Of a stretch of 64,000 nt of DNA, positions 1 to 9,495 are shown one piece after another (position 1 is the first letter of the stretch; every line of letters begins with the position of its first letter). Origin of the DNA: Methylobacter sp. BlB1 (GTDB lineage Bacteria; Pseudomonadota; Gammaproteobacteria; Methylococcales; Methylomonadaceae). The notes below the pieces were generated by a model. It was not told the DNA's origin. It did not search any database and saw only the letters and a program-made list of their open reading frames with translations. A program made the translations under genes and the position numbers. The stretch lies in contig NZ_JADMKV010000001.1 in assembly GCF_015476545.1 (NCBI RefSeq), positions 62,001-126,000 on the forward strand, read 5' to 3'.

Positions 1-3000
1 CCGCGCAGATAAGGTTCCGCCTGATGCAGGTAGTCAGCCGCCTGTTCATAATTGCCCAGGTAATGGCTGCTGATGCCTTTCAGGGAATAATAGCCGCCTA
101 TCGAAACGACGTGTTTGTCGCTCTCCCATTTGTTGAGTTTGGCGGCTATGACCTGTTCACTGAAGGGCGTCCGCCCCGTATTCATCATATCCGCCCAGCC
201 GGCCAGCGCGCTTTCGGCCAGCCCCAGGGACAAGGATAAATTGAATTTGTTGGAAAAATGGATGCATTCCTCGGCCACGTCGATCACTTGCCGCAAGTGA
301 GCGCCTTGATGGATCAAATGCCAGATATACGGGCCGTAGGACAGGCCTGCATTGTATAAGTCACCGCAGTTTTTGCCGCGGTGAATGTTTTTCTGGCACT
401 GCTCGATAATATAAGCCGAATCGCTGCGGTTATGCATATTGGTCCATAAAATGCCGTTAATGCCTTTGGTTGCGCCAAACGTGTCGGGATAGCGGTGCGC
501 CAGGGCCAGCCCCAGGTCTTCATAGCGGAAAGACAGCTCATACTGGCCTTGGCGCTGCAGATACAAACCCACCATTGAGAAACCGTAAATGACCGATTCA
601 TCAACGCCGCCCGCCAGACAGTTCTGCGTCGATTGAATCGCCGACAAATAAAGCTGCGGCACCATGCCGGCCAGATAATAATCGGGGATCAGCTCGCTGT
701 AGATGCCGGTTTCAATTTGAGTAGCTCTATCACTGCTGGGTTCAATATCGAGGATTTTTTGCCAGATATCCGTATCGCCCTGATGGATCTGTTTGATGAT
801 CGCGGCCGCCCGCTCCAGCGCCAGATCATCATTTTCGGGAATGGCGCGGTTGAAATAGGCCAGGCCGCGATTGCCCAGGGCGATGGCCTGTTCGAACTTG
901 CCCATCGAGGACAGGCCGGTCGTCTGTTCATATAAACAGTCGATGCGGTCGATATCGCTTTTTGCACGACTGATCAATGTATTAAGGATCTGCTCCGATT
1001 CCGGCTGGTTGCCCAGTGCCATTTCCGTCCTGGCCAGATATTTGTGCAGCGAGAACAAACAGCCATAATCGGTATCCCAGCTTTCTTTAGGGTAAAGACT
1101 CTTACTTTGATGGAAAAAATAGTTGGCGTTGTCCATCGCCAGCGCTTTCATGGCTGCGATGCCGGCGTAGTAATTGAACTTCGCCTCTTCAATACGGCTT
1201 TCGGTGCTTTGATCGGGCTCCCGGCCGTTAGCCAGGTGTTCGACGATGGCGAACAGATTGTGCAGGGTCTCAAGGTCGGCGTTTTCGGGAATGGCGCTGA
1301 TGAGCGCCTTGGCAATCTGTAAATGTACGCGCTGTTTCTTATCGGCATCGAGAAAGCTGGCGGCCGCCGCCTGGACCTGGTCGTGGAAAAACAGCAGCTG
1401 GTCCTTCTCCCTGAGTAAAATGTTGCTGTTGAATGCCGGCGTCAAGGCATGATAAAGGACCGGCAGCGTCATGGCCGTTGTCAACGCCAGATCGGATGCA
1501 TCAAACCGCGCCCCAAGGCTGGCGGCAATGCTCAATAGTTCTCGAACGCGCTCCGGTAGCTTGGCAATTTTGTCCTTGAACAAGTCCAGCGCCGAATCGG
1601 GAATGGCGGTATGGCGCAGTTGTTCGTCATCCCATGTCCAGGCGCCGTTCTCAGTCAGGTGCAAATGCTTGTAGGTATGCAGCCAGCGCAGACTTTCATT
1701 GACGAACAGCGGATTGCCGGCCGAGGTCTGGTAGATGATTTTCGATAAGTCTTCGGTTCTGGACGGATAGGTGTTCAGGATATACGCGGTCATCTGGTTG
1801 ACCTCGTTAAGCCCCAGCGCATCCAGACGGATTTCCTGCAGCGGCCGGCGCGCCTGTTTGACTCTGTGTATCAGGCGCATCAGCCGATGACTGCTGTCGA
1901 CTTCGTTGTGCCGGTAGGCGCCTATCCAGAACAGGTATGGATAGTCCGTGGCATTGTCGAAAATCCGCTCGAGCAGATCGAACGTGGCGCCGTCACACCA
2001 CTGCAAGTCATCGATAAACAGGGTTAAAGGATGCTCTTTTGAAATCAGGCTGGCCAGGAATTTTTCGGCCGTGTCATTGAACCGGTTGCGCGCTTCAATC
2101 GGCGGCAGATCCGGCACTTCCGGCTGAGGGCCGATGATCAGATGCAGTTCGGGAACCAGATCGGTAATCAGCCGGCCGTTATCGCCCAGTTGCTCGCTGA
2201 TGCGCTGGCGCCAATAGGCGATACGTTCCCTGTCTTCGGTCAGGAAAGTTTTTATCAGATGGCTGAAAGCCTGGGTCAGCGTGCTGTAAGGGATGTGCTT
2301 TTTGAACTGGTCGAACTTGCCGGACGTGAAATAGCCGGCATGGGCAACGATTGGCAGCTGCAATTCCTGAATCAGCCGCGTTTTGCCGATGCCGGACAAG
2401 CCTGAAATCAGCGATGCGCGGAACACGCCGGCACAGACTTTGCTGTACTCGTCGAGCAGTTGTTTTTTTTGCGTCTCACGGCCGACCATTAACGAAGGAA
2501 TCGTAATGCGGTTGCTGTAATCCTTCTGCTTCAGGATGAAACTGTTGATGTTCCGGTTTTGCTGTATTCCCCGTAAACAGTATTTCAGGTCCACTATCAA
2601 GCCGGCCGCGGTTTGGTAACGTTTTTCGGGCGCTTTTTCCAATAGCAGGGCGACGATTTTGCTGATGATTTCGGGGACGGCCGGGTTTAATTCGTGCGCG
2701 AATGCCGGTGTTTCCGCAAGGTGTGAGTGAATGATGGCAATCGGGTCCTCGAACAGGAAAGGCGGTTTGCCGGTCAGGCATTCGAAGAACAGCATGCCCA
2801 GCGAATACAGATCGGTCGTATAATTGACTGAATGCTTGATCCTGCCGGTTTGTTCGGGCGATAGATACGGCAGCGTCTGTACGCGAAAATGATCTTCGTA
2901 GATAAAATGGCTGAGCTGGTTAATATCCAGCACCCTGATGTCATCGATGATCTGGATGGCCAGCGTTTCCGGTTCGATCAATATGTTCGTCGGTTTTATG

Positions 3001-3389
3001 CTCTTGTGTATATGTCCGGCCTTGTGGATGGCTTCCAATTGCTCGGCGATGGCGATGATAATGTTAAGTGTCGTCGTCAGATCGGGAGCGGCATGGGTTT
3101 CCAGCCAGCGGCTCAATGGCTGGGCCTCAATATACGGCTGTATCAGGCACAGGGTGTCGATAGCGGGATGATAGAGTTCGGGAATAATGCTGCGAGGCAG
3201 TTCAAGTTCGCTGAGCTGGTTGATCTGCTGGCGTATGTAGGAGGCTGCATCTTCGTTGCAAAATTGCGGCCTGATTTTCTTAACAGCCAGCAGTTTGTCC
3301 TGATCATCCAGGGCATACGCTTTGAACACGTCGGCATGCATGCTCTCGCCCAGTTTATCGAGGATTTTATAATTTAATAATGTTTTCAT
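1..3389 (-). CDS. Large kinase-like / AAA ATPase / TPR signalling protein (5' part, C-terminus off window)
   Basis: The reading frame opens at the ATG at 3389 and runs without a stop to base 1, giving about 1129 residues with the C-terminus missing. Residues 1-260 form a Ser/Thr-kinase-like domain with the ATP-binding Lys at AVKK (K37) and a SPEQTGR-type activation segment. An AAA_16-type NTPase follows, with Walker A GLSGIGKT at 330-337, and then a long helical TPR-like region to the window edge. This order is that of the multidomain kinase/ATPase proteins that often end in GAF and histidine-kinase domains; whether this one does cannot be seen. In the catalytic loop the invariant Asp of HRD is Ser (H128-K-S130) and DFG reads D149-D-I, while K132 and N135 are kept. 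The kinase domain is therefore probably a pseudokinase or very weak. Substrate and signal are unknown. Confidence 0.85.
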   Translation of the reverse strand, partial: MKTLLNYKILDKLGESMHADVFKAYALDDQDKLLAVKKIRPQFCNEDAASYIRQQINQLSELELPRSIIPELYHPAIDTLCLIQPYIEAQPLSRWLETHAAPDLTTTLNIIIAIAEQLEAIHKAGHIHKSIKPTNILIEPETLAIQIIDDIRVLDINQLSHFIYEDHFRVQTLPYLSPEQTGRIKHSVNYTTDLYSLGMLFFECLTGKPPFLFEDPIAIIHSHLAETPAFAHELNPAVPEIISKIVALLLEKAPEKRYQTAAGLIVDLKYCLRGIQQNRNINSFILKQKDYSNRITIPSLMVGRETQKKQLLDEYSKVCAGVFRASLISGLSGIGKTRLIQELQLPIVAHAGYFTSGKFDQFKKHIPYSTLTQAFSHLIKTFLTEDRERIAYWRQRISEQLGDNGRLITDLVPELHLIIGPQPEVPDLPPIEARNRFNDTAEKFLASLISKEHPLTLFIDDLQWCDGATFDLLERIFDNATDYPYLFWIGAYRHNEVDSSHRLMRLIHRVKQARRPLQEIRLDALGLNEVNQMTAYILNTYPSRTEDLSKIIYQTSAGNPLFVNESLRWLHTYKHLHLTENGAWTWDDEQLRHTAIPDSALDLFKDKIAKLPERVRELLSIAASLGARFDASDLALTTAMTLPVLYHALTPAFNSNILLREKDQLLFFHDQVQAAAASFLDADKKQRVHLQIAKALISAIPENADLETLHNLFAIVEHLANGREPDQSTESRIEEAKFNYYAGIAAMKALAMDNANYFFHQSKSLYPKESWDTDYGCLFSLHKYLARTEMALGNQPESEQILNTLISRAKSDIDRIDCLYEQTTGLSSMGKFEQAIALGNRGLAYFNRAIPENDDLALERAAAIIKQIHQGDTDIWQKILDIEPSSDRATQIETGIYSELIPDYYLAGMVPQLYLSAIQSTQNCLAGGVDESVIYGFSMVGLYLQRQGQYELSFRYEDLGLALAHRYPDTFGATKGINGILWTNMHNRSDSAYIIEQCQKNIHRGKNCGDLYNAGLSYGPYIWHLIHQGAHLRQVIDVAEECIHFSNKFNLSLSLGLAESALAGWADMMNTGRTPFSEQVIAAKLNKWESDKHVVSIGGYYSLKGISSHYLGNYEQAADYLHQAEPYLR

Positions 3390-3532
3390 TGCAGCGGACT
3401 TAGCCAGAAAAATTACGTATAGGGACTATAGCACTTTTTCTGGAATGTAAGCGTGTGTTAGATACAAATGTAAGCCTATGTAGTAGGGTTTGCTATCATA
3501 TTTGCCATTTATTGACCTAATCGGGAAACAAA

Positions 3533-4009
3533 ATGCTGGACCGAGTTGAACGCGAAAAATCAAAATCCGATCTTATCCTGCCTTGGACGGTAGTCGCCAT
3601 CATGTTTGCCATGCTGGTGGCTTATATCGTTGTCTGTCATAGCTTCGGAGAACAACTGCAACAGCCTCTGCCGCAAAATCAACGGGAACTGATCAGAACG
3701 ATTTTATACGCCGCCGCCATCATCACTTTTCCATTAACCAATCTGATACGGCATATTCAAGTGCGGCTGAATCAAACCATGCCCGGCGATGATTCTAGCA
3801 AAAACCGTTATCTGCTAACTGTTATCGTTTCAATGGCATTGATTGAAAGTGTGGGAATCTTCGGTTTCGTCATGTTCATGCTGGGCGATGATTTCAATAC
3901 ACTGTATATATTTACCGGCCTGTCGGCATTGGGCATGTTCTTGTACCGGCCGAAACCGGATGAGTACTCTGCCATTATTGAGGAAAGAAACGCGCGAAAA
4001 CATCAATAA
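3533..4009 (+). CDS. Hypothetical inner-membrane protein, about 4 TM helices
   Basis: This 158-residue protein has hydrophobic segments at about 18-37, 59-77, 96-120 and 123-140, with a charged N-terminus and a basic C-terminal tail ending in Arg/Lys/His. The second and third segments are separated by a polar loop. It is transcribed away from the large kinase gene, about 140 bases from its start, so the two could share a divergent control region. I recognise no catalytic motif and no named family. The size and helix pattern suggest a small integral membrane protein; a function cannot be given. Confidence 0.65.
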   Translation: MLDRVEREKSKSDLILPWTVVAIMFAMLVAYIVVCHSFGEQLQQPLPQNQRELIRTILYAAAIITFPLTNLIRHIQVRLNQTMPGDDSSKNRYLLTVIVSMALIESVGIFGFVMFMLGDDFNTLYIFTGLSALGMFLYRPKPDEYSAIIEERNARKHQ

Positions 4010-4223
4010 TTTACCGGCTGATACGGCGCGCCTGTACTAAATGCGGCTTATGTCTTTTTCGACACGCTGGCCTAATGCTTCAGATGGCGGCTTTTAAATT
4101 CAAACAATATGAGTCAAACATAACGGTCATGTCCGTTATTTCTGATATTTGAGCGGGGCTGGCCAGGATTAGTTCCATGCGATGGTTAATGAGGTGCATG
4201 GAGCATGGGAGGGGATGGCGCTA

Positions 4224-4251
4224 GCCGGCAAGGGCAATCGCCCTTGCCGGC
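4224..4251. terminator. Perfect 12-bp hairpin downstream of speD
   Basis: GCCGGCAAGGGC (4224-4235) and its exact complement (4240-4251) flank a 4-base loop AATC. It lies just beyond the speD stop codon. No T-tract follows on either strand, so it is a terminator-like or 3'-end stabilising hairpin rather than a textbook intrinsic terminator. The rest of the gap from 4010 to 4259 shows no gene. Confidence 0.55.
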
Positions 4252-4259
4252 CATCGGAA

Positions 4260-5066
4260 TTATGGCTTGATTTCGTCGTAGTTGCGCTGGAAATTGTGGC
4301 CGTAAAAGATTTCGAACATCTCTTTTTGCAGCTTTTCCTGGATCTCGGCTTTCTGATCGTCCGATAAATCGCTTTCCTTTTCGAACAAGTAATTTTCCAG
4401 TTCGGTTTCCTTCAGCATCATCTTGGTGTGGAAAATATTTTCCTGATAGACGTTCACATCTATCATCTGATAGCTTTCCAGCGTGTCTTTGGCAATATAG
4501 TTCTGGATCGACGTGATGTTGTGATCGATATAATGTTTCTTGCCGGAAATGTCGCGCGTGAAGCCGCGTACTTTATAGTCCATGATGACGATATCGGACT
4601 CGAAGCTGTGGATCAGGTAATTGAGCGCTTTCAGCGGCGAGATCTGGCCGCAGGTCGACACGTCAATATCGGCGCGGAACGTACTGATGCCGTTATCCGG
4701 GTGACTTTCAGGATACGTGTGTACCGTGATATGGCTTTTATCCAGATGCGCCAGCACGGTATCCGGCAATGGCCCTGGAGACTGGCTGTTCATGCTGGGC
4801 GGCGGCGGCAGGTCGCCTTCCGAAATCAGCATCGTCACACTGGCGCCTTGCGGTTCATAGTCCTGATGGGCAATATTGAGGATTTGCGCGCCGATGATTT
4901 CCGCAACATCTTTAAGGATTTGCGTCAGTCTATCGGCATTATAGGCTTCATCAATATACTCAATATAAGCCTGCTGCTGCTCGGCGGGGGCATAACATAC
5001 ATCGTATATATTGAAACTTAGAGACTTCGTTAAATTGTTAAAGCCTTGTAATTGCAACTTTTTCAA
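4260..5066 (-). CDS. speD: S-adenosylmethionine decarboxylase proenzyme
   Basis: SpeD makes decarboxylated AdoMet, the aminopropyl donor for spermidine synthesis. The 268-residue protein follows the E. coli enzyme (264 aa) from the first residues ([18 protein letters not shown]) to the end. The self-cleavage site is K110-S111 inside [16 protein letters not shown]; Ser111 would become the pyruvoyl cofactor. Other family blocks include [20 protein letters not shown] and [14 protein letters not shown]. The start is a TTG at 5064-5066, chosen because it matches the E. coli N-terminus and lies a few bases after the stop of the upstream OsmC gene, whose last codons supply a GAGG. The two genes form an operon next to a Crp gene, an order also known in Pseudomonas. 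Confidence 0.96.
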   Translation of the reverse strand: MKKLQLQGFNNLTKSLSFNIYDVCYAPAEQQQAYIEYIDEAYNADRLTQILKDVAEIIGAQILNIAHQDYEPQGASVTMLISEGDLPPPPSMNSQSPGPLPDTVLAHLDKSHITVHTYPESHPDNGISTFRADIDVSTCGQISPLKALNYLIHSFESDIVIMDYKVRGFTRDISGKKHYIDHNITSIQNYIAKDTLESYQMIDVNVYQENIFHTKMMLKETELENYLFEKESDLSDDQKAEIQEKLQKEMFEIFYGHNFQRNYDEIKP

Positions 5067-5071
5067 AATGG

Positions 5072-5491
5072 TTAAACCTCGATAACTTCAAAATCATGGG
5101 TGATTTCCACCTCCGCCTTGCTCAGCATGATGGATGCAGAACAATATTTCTCCGCAGACAGCTTGACTGCCCGCTCGACCGCTGCTGGTTTTAAATCACG
5201 GCCTTTTACAACGAAATGCAGATGAATTTTGCTGAACACGCTAGGTATGGCATCGACCCGTTCGGCGGAGATTTCCGCCACGCAATCAACGATGTCATGC
5301 TTGCCTTTCTGCAGAATCTGCACTACATCAAATGATGAGCAGCCGCCCACCCCCAGCAGGAGCATTTCCATTGGCCGTATGCCCATGTTGCGCCCGCCGT
5401 GATCAGGCGGGCCGTCCATGACTACAGCATGGCCGCTGCCGGATTCACCGACGAACATCACTCCGTCAACCCATTTGACTGTCGCTCGCAT
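5072..5491 (-). CDS. OsmC/Ohr family protein (YhfA-like)
   Basis: This 139-residue protein has the OsmC fold pattern, with conserved cysteines at C51 ([11 protein letters not shown]) and C117 ([10 protein letters not shown]). In relatives these act as a peroxidatic/resolving thiol pair against organic hydroperoxides. The E. coli homologue yhfA is also beside crp, and in Pseudomonas this gene lies between vfr and speD, so the neighbourhood supports the assignment. The ATG start is preceded by a purine-rich GGGGAAAAAA. It is co-transcribed with speD and diverges from the Crp gene across a 141-bp region. The physiological substrate is not known for this subgroup. Confidence 0.88.
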   Translation of the reverse strand: MRATVKWVDGVMFVGESGSGHAVVMDGPPDHGGRNMGIRPMEMLLLGVGGCSSFDVVQILQKGKHDIVDCVAEISAERVDAIPSVFSKIHLHFVVKGRDLKPAAVERAVKLSAEKYCSASIMLSKAEVEITHDFEVIEV

Positions 5492-5632
5492 TTTTTTCCC
5501 CGGTTAAAAAAATGTGGCATAGAGTAGCATATAATATGCAATTGACAGAGCTTCAATGTTGATTTTTTTGTTAAAATCCTGCACTGTTATTAAAGGCGTA
5601 CATACAACATGGATATTGAATGAGTTTTTAAT

Positions 5633-6286
5633 ATGACACTAATTTCCCAAGAAAACTCCAATAAAAGGGCGTTGGAGCAGTTTTTAAATCTTTGCCACAA
5701 AAAAAAATACCAGAGCAAAGCCACGATTATCAGGCCTGGAGATCCGGGGGATCGGCTGTATTATATCGTGGAAGGATCGGTCAGTGTCTGCGTGGAAGAT
5801 GACGATGGGCATGAGCTGATTCTGGCCTATCTTAACAAAAATGAATTTATAGGAGAGATTGGTGTTTTTAAGGGAGTAGAAACGAGGAAAGTCACTATTA
5901 AAACGCGCAGTGAATGCCGGTTGGCTGAAATAGGCTATGACCGTTTCCGCCTGGCGCTGAAAAAAGAACTGCTCGAGTATGCGCCTGACCTGCTTTTCAT
6001 GTTAGGCGAACAATTATCAGGCCGGTTATTGGCCGCCAATCGCAAGTTCTGCGATTTAGCCTTCATGGATGTGGAAGGACGAATCGCCCGGACTCTGCTG
6101 GATCTTTGCAAGGAGCCCGATGCCATCACCCATCCCGATGGCATGCAGTTGCACATCACGCGTCAGGAAATCAGCCGCATCGTCGGCTGTTCAAGAGAAA
6201 TGGCCGGGCGCGTGTTAAAAGAACTGGAGGATAAAGGACTGATCAGCGCGCACGGCAAAACGATTGTTGTGTTTGGTACGCGTTAA
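5633..6286 (+). CDS. crp: Crp/Vfr-type transcriptional regulator
   Basis: The 217-residue protein has a cyclic-nucleotide-binding domain (about 20-130) and a Crp helix-turn-helix (ITRQEISRIVGCSREMAGRV, 175-194), ending in GKTIVVFGTR as in E. coli Crp. The recognition helix RxxxGR region is close to E. coli, so the DNA site is probably the Crp consensus. In the ligand pocket E75 and R85 are kept (E. coli E72, R82), but the Ser after the Arg is Lys (K86), and the E. coli T127-S128 pair is A135-N136. A five-residue insertion precedes the C-helix. Ligand specificity may therefore differ from cAMP. Gene order speD-osmC-crp is conserved in gammaproteobacteria. Confidence 0.92.
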   Translation: MTLISQENSNKRALEQFLNLCHKKKYQSKATIIRPGDPGDRLYYIVEGSVSVCVEDDDGHELILAYLNKNEFIGEIGVFKGVETRKVTIKTRSECRLAEIGYDRFRLALKKELLEYAPDLLFMLGEQLSGRLLAANRKFCDLAFMDVEGRIARTLLDLCKEPDAITHPDGMQLHITRQEISRIVGCSREMAGRVLKELEDKGLISAHGKTIVVFGTR

Positions 6287-6297
6287 GGCGCGAACAA

Positions 6298-6326
6298 GCA
6301 AAGGCGGCTCGGCAGGTCGCCCTTGC
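6298..6326. terminator. Hairpin between convergent crp and M23 peptidase genes
   Basis: GCAAAGGCG (6298-6306) pairs with CGCCCTTGC (6318-6326) with one mismatch around an 11-base loop, in the 47-bp gap between two convergent stop codons. It probably serves both strands. No strong T-run is visible. Confidence 0.4.
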
Positions 6327-6333
6327 AGCAAGA

Positions 6334-7278
6334 TTATTTAGCCGCTACGGAGGCCGCAACGCCTTTAAGCCGGGCTCCGGCGACCGGCTCTTCAGCGTGC
6401 CCCATGCTGTTCAAAAAGACAAAAGGCACGGAAGCCAACGTCATGCCTTTATTAATCTGTATGGCAAAATGCAAATGCGGGCCGGAAGTAAAGCCGGTGT
6501 TGCCGGAATAACCGATCAATTGCCCGGCAGCCACTTTCAGGCCCGGATAGACCTGGGCTTTATCCTCTTCCAGATGGGCATAAACCGCCATGGAGCCATC
6601 AGTGTGCAAAATCCTGATGCTATTGGCTTTTGAGTTATAGGTTTCGTCAATGCCGCCTTTATAGAAGTCATTGTCGACTTCCATGACCATTCCTGCTTTG
6701 GCTGCGTAAACAGGCGTGCCTATCGGCATGGCGATATCGACGGCATATTTGTTCTGCGCATCGGTATGGCTGAAACTGCCGCCAAAGGCCTGCGAGATTT
6801 GAAACGAGGCATCAGGCGCAATCGGCGGCAAATAGCTTTCCCTAGCCGTGTACTGTGGCAGAGGGCTGCCGGGCGTGTAACGGTATTGAAGAGCATATCC
6901 CGAGGATTCTTTTTCATTGATGCCGCCTATTTCAAAAAGTGTATCCGATTCTCCCGGCGCAATAACAAATCGCTGAGGCAGTTCAGGCATCGCACGGACG
7001 TTTTTCTGTTCGGCAAAATTGACTTCGACTTCCACGGGACCTGCATAATCGTTGCGAACATAATATTTTGGCTGTCGTCCTTCGCCGGACTTCAACAGCC
7101 AGACCCGCTGCTTGCTCGCCACCTTCATCTGCCTGACAGTTACCTGTTGGCTGGTCTTGGGCGGCTGATCAGTAAAATGCCACGTACCTTGCTCATCCTG
7201 AAATTTATAAAGTTTTTTGCCGGCGACATTAAATGAAATGAGCGCTGACAGCATTAAAATTAGTAATCTAAATCTCAT
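6334..7278 (-). CDS. Periplasmic M23 family metallopeptidase with N-terminal DUF4124
   Basis: The 314-residue protein has a signal peptide (1-20) and a short DUF4124-like segment (about 21-60, LYKFQDEQGTWHFTDQPP). A beta-rich middle follows, then a LytM/M23 peptidase domain (about 155-295). Likely Zn ligands are H171, D181 and the HLH pair H268/H270, with H235 as catalytic His (AVYAHLEEDK). M23 enzymes cut peptide cross-bridges of peptidoglycan. The first His sits further from the Asp than in classic LytM, which appears to be a trait of this subgroup. It is monocistronic and convergent with crp. Whether it is a cell-wall hydrolase or a regulator of amidases cannot be read from sequence. Confidence 0.87.
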   Translation of the reverse strand: MRFRLLILMLSALISFNVAGKKLYKFQDEQGTWHFTDQPPKTSQQVTVRQMKVASKQRVWLLKSGEGRQPKYYVRNDYAGPVEVEVNFAEQKNVRAMPELPQRFVIAPGESDTLFEIGGINEKESSGYALQYRYTPGSPLPQYTARESYLPPIAPDASFQISQAFGGSFSHTDAQNKYAVDIAMPIGTPVYAAKAGMVMEVDNDFYKGGIDETYNSKANSIRILHTDGSMAVYAHLEEDKAQVYPGLKVAAGQLIGYSGNTGFTSGPHLHFAIQINKGMTLASVPFVFLNSMGHAEEPVAGARLKGVAASVAAK

Positions 7279-7837
7279 TTTTTAGTCGGGGTCAAAGTCT
7301 ATTCTCTGTCCATAAGAGTTCTGTAGTTTTTGTAAGTTTAAAAATGCAGGGCCCATGACTCAAACAGTGGTTCGACCTTCGCGGCCGCAAATACTTTATT
7401 GGCCTGAAAAATCAATAATTATATGTACTTATATCTGTTTTTTTAACATAAAAATGTTGGGCATGAATAAGCAATAGTACTGATTATTTTGTTGATAAGT
7501 TTCAGCTATGATCGCTATACACAAGTATTCCCAGCTGAGTTCGGGTGAGCGCAAACATAACACATGCAAAGGATAGTTATGATGGAAATCAGAGTATTTT
7601 CTGAATTGGCATGTCGATTTTATTTTCGTACAAATTTGTTAATGATTCCCAGGCAAACAGGTTAATTGGGCCGTAGCGAATTGAGAGTCCAGCAAGTGCC
7701 GGGTTTATTTATAAGCATCTCTTTTTTTGCGTTGTTATTTGAAGCTTAGTAGTAGAGCGAAAGACATGTCAGTCTTTTTCCATAAGTATCTGAACTTAAA
7801 GATAGTGAAGTGGCTTTAACGAAACGTGAGATTAAAT
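7279..7837. other. Non-coding region upstream of the orphan regulator
   Basis: This stretch of about 560 bases separates two divergent genes and is AT-rich. It contains only a short 28-codon frame (7579-7665) behind a GGATAG sequence, which I do not consider a gene with any certainty. No tRNA, riboswitch or repeat is recognised. It presumably holds the promoters of both neighbours. Confidence 0.6.
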
Positions 7838-8740
7838 ATGAATGCAAATTTGCAAATTTTGTTTATTAGTACGGATCATTATTATCGGGGCTTGCTGAAA
7901 GGCTACTGCCATGCGCAGCAATTTACTTTTCTTGAATTGGCCGATGCTGTAACCATCAATAAGGAAGTCTTTAGTAACCACCTGGATCTGATTATCCTGG
8001 ATATGCAGTGGGCTGTATCTTCATTGAAAAAAGAAGACTGGTTAGTATTGCAAGCGATGAGCTTCGCTCACCAGATACCCGTGTGCGCATTAGGGGACAA
8101 GGACTATAGTGATGCACTTGAAAGTAAACCAGACTCATGGATAGAGGCTTTTTTTGATGAGCAGCTCATTGTTGAACAATTGGATGGCTATCTGCTGAAG
8201 AAATTCATCCAGCATGCTCATGTGCACAGTGAAAGAAGGACTCAGGAAAGGCGCTCCACGGCCGATCGAAGGGCATCTTATCGGGGGGATGCATCAGGGC
8301 ATCTGTTAGAGGCGGCACAATATGAACCGATGCCGAAAAATGGCAATGGCGATCACGGCACAACAGTCGGTCCTTTTCAAATTGATCGGCGATTTAAAAC
8401 TGTCTCATTGTATGGGAAAAACATTGACCTTACCCGCAAGGAATTTGAATTGTTCGAGCTGCTGTCCAGGGATGTTGATCGCGTACTAATGGCCGAAGAA
8501 ATCATTCAGCATCTCTGGCCTGGAAATAATCGCGCGACAAAGTCGGATCTTTATCAATACATGCACCTGCTGCGCAAAAAGATTGAAAAAGACCCTGATA
8601 ACCCGCAATGGATTCTGACCGTCAAGGGCTTCGGATACAGGCTTGATGTGAGCTCTTCTGCTGAAACAAAAGCCCCGGAAGAAAATTATGACAATCTGGT
8701 CGCATGGCCAGGGACAGCCATTGCCCCTGTGGCCCAATAA
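7838..8740 (+). CDS. Orphan OmpR-family regulator with degenerate receiver domain
   Basis: This roughly 300-residue protein has an N-terminal receiver-like fold (about 4-118) and a basic linker (about 130-145, rich in ERR/DRR). A C-terminal OmpR/PhoB winged helix (about 180-285) includes the blocks LTRKEFELFELL and VKGFGYRL. D55 (LIILDMQW) sits at the phosphoacceptor position, but the usual acidic pair after strand 1 is reduced to one Asp (D13), and no clear Lys of strand 5 is visible. Phosphorylation is therefore uncertain. No sensor kinase is adjacent. The start is taken at the ATG at 7838; an in-frame GTG four codons upstream is possible. The gene lies upstream of, and in the same direction as, the amyloid-like locus, and it is the natural candidate for its regulator, which is inference. 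A C-terminal tail of about 25 residues is disordered. Confidence 0.82.
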   Translation: MNANLQILFISTDHYYRGLLKGYCHAQQFTFLELADAVTINKEVFSNHLDLIILDMQWAVSSLKKEDWLVLQAMSFAHQIPVCALGDKDYSDALESKPDSWIEAFFDEQLIVEQLDGYLLKKFIQHAHVHSERRTQERRSTADRRASYRGDASGHLLEAAQYEPMPKNGNGDHGTTVGPFQIDRRFKTVSLYGKNIDLTRKEFELFELLSRDVDRVLMAEEIIQHLWPGNNRATKSDLYQYMHLLRKKIEKDPDNPQWILTVKGFGYRLDVSSSAETKAPEENYDNLVAWPGTAIAPVAQ

Positions 8741-9495
8741 AAACCTGCTGAAAATTAAATTGCACGGCCATAGCATGTGCTGCCAGCGCATTTATCTGTC
8801 TGATAGACTGGGCTCAGGATAAATATTAGCCTGCGATCGAGCATCATATTGCTCGAGAGACAGGCTGGATAATGAAGCGGGTTCGTCGACGACGCTAAAT
8901 CATGTTCAATCCGGCAGAACCTTTCAAATAGGCCAGGCCTCACCCAGCGATCCTCGAGATCAAATTGCTTGCCCTTATCATTGATCGACTTCCTCTATTC
9001 CTTTCATTTACGGCAAAAAACAATTTAATTTCAACCACCTGTCTTCGAATTGAGGCGGGCTGACAATTTGGGGCGCAAGAACTCCTTAAGGGCATATCAT
9101 GCTCAGCACAGCCTGCAATATATGAATGAGTGATAAAAGCGCTTATTTTTCAGATTGCAAAAATCATGGCGCTGATTGAGCTGAATATCGAACGAAAATG
9201 AACCATTAATCAAACGAACAATGAAACTGGTTAGCCGCCCATTTTAAAATCCAGCTGATTTTTGTTTTTTATTTATTAAAAAACGGGCAAATTCGCGATA
9301 TCTACCATTTTCCTTCTTATTATCATCAAAGAGAACTCCAAAACCGAAGAGATTCTCTGATCCTTAAATAAAACGCCGGAACAGGTCTATTAACTTGTTC
9401 GCTTCTTCCGGATATATAAGGTATTCGGTTTGCGCCAATCTTAAATTTAAATATCAAACAATAATGAACCTTTTATCAATGCATAAGTATTTTTT
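8741..9495. other. Long non-coding region upstream of the amyloid-like locus
   Basis: No convincing gene is present on either strand over about 750 bases, and the base composition is AT-rich. It contains an 8-bp imperfect hairpin, GAACAGGT (9379-9386) with ACTTGTTC (9393-9400). At 9487-9519 there is a short direct repeat of the form AGTATTTTTTNAGATT. Together with the duplicated leader that follows, over 1.1 kb separates the regulator from the first structural gene. Confidence 0.6.

Noticed and set aside
4428-5021. 197-codon plus-strand frame opposite speD
   Set aside because: Antisense to speD, which matches the E. coli enzyme throughout.
7579-7665. 28-codon frame with tandem ATG behind GGATAG
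   Set aside because: Too short and without recognisable motif; mentioned only in the description of the gap.
8755-8943. 62-codon minus-strand frame after the regulator gene
   Set aside because: No ribosome-binding site, no composition or motif of a real protein; lies in the AT-rich gene-free stretch.
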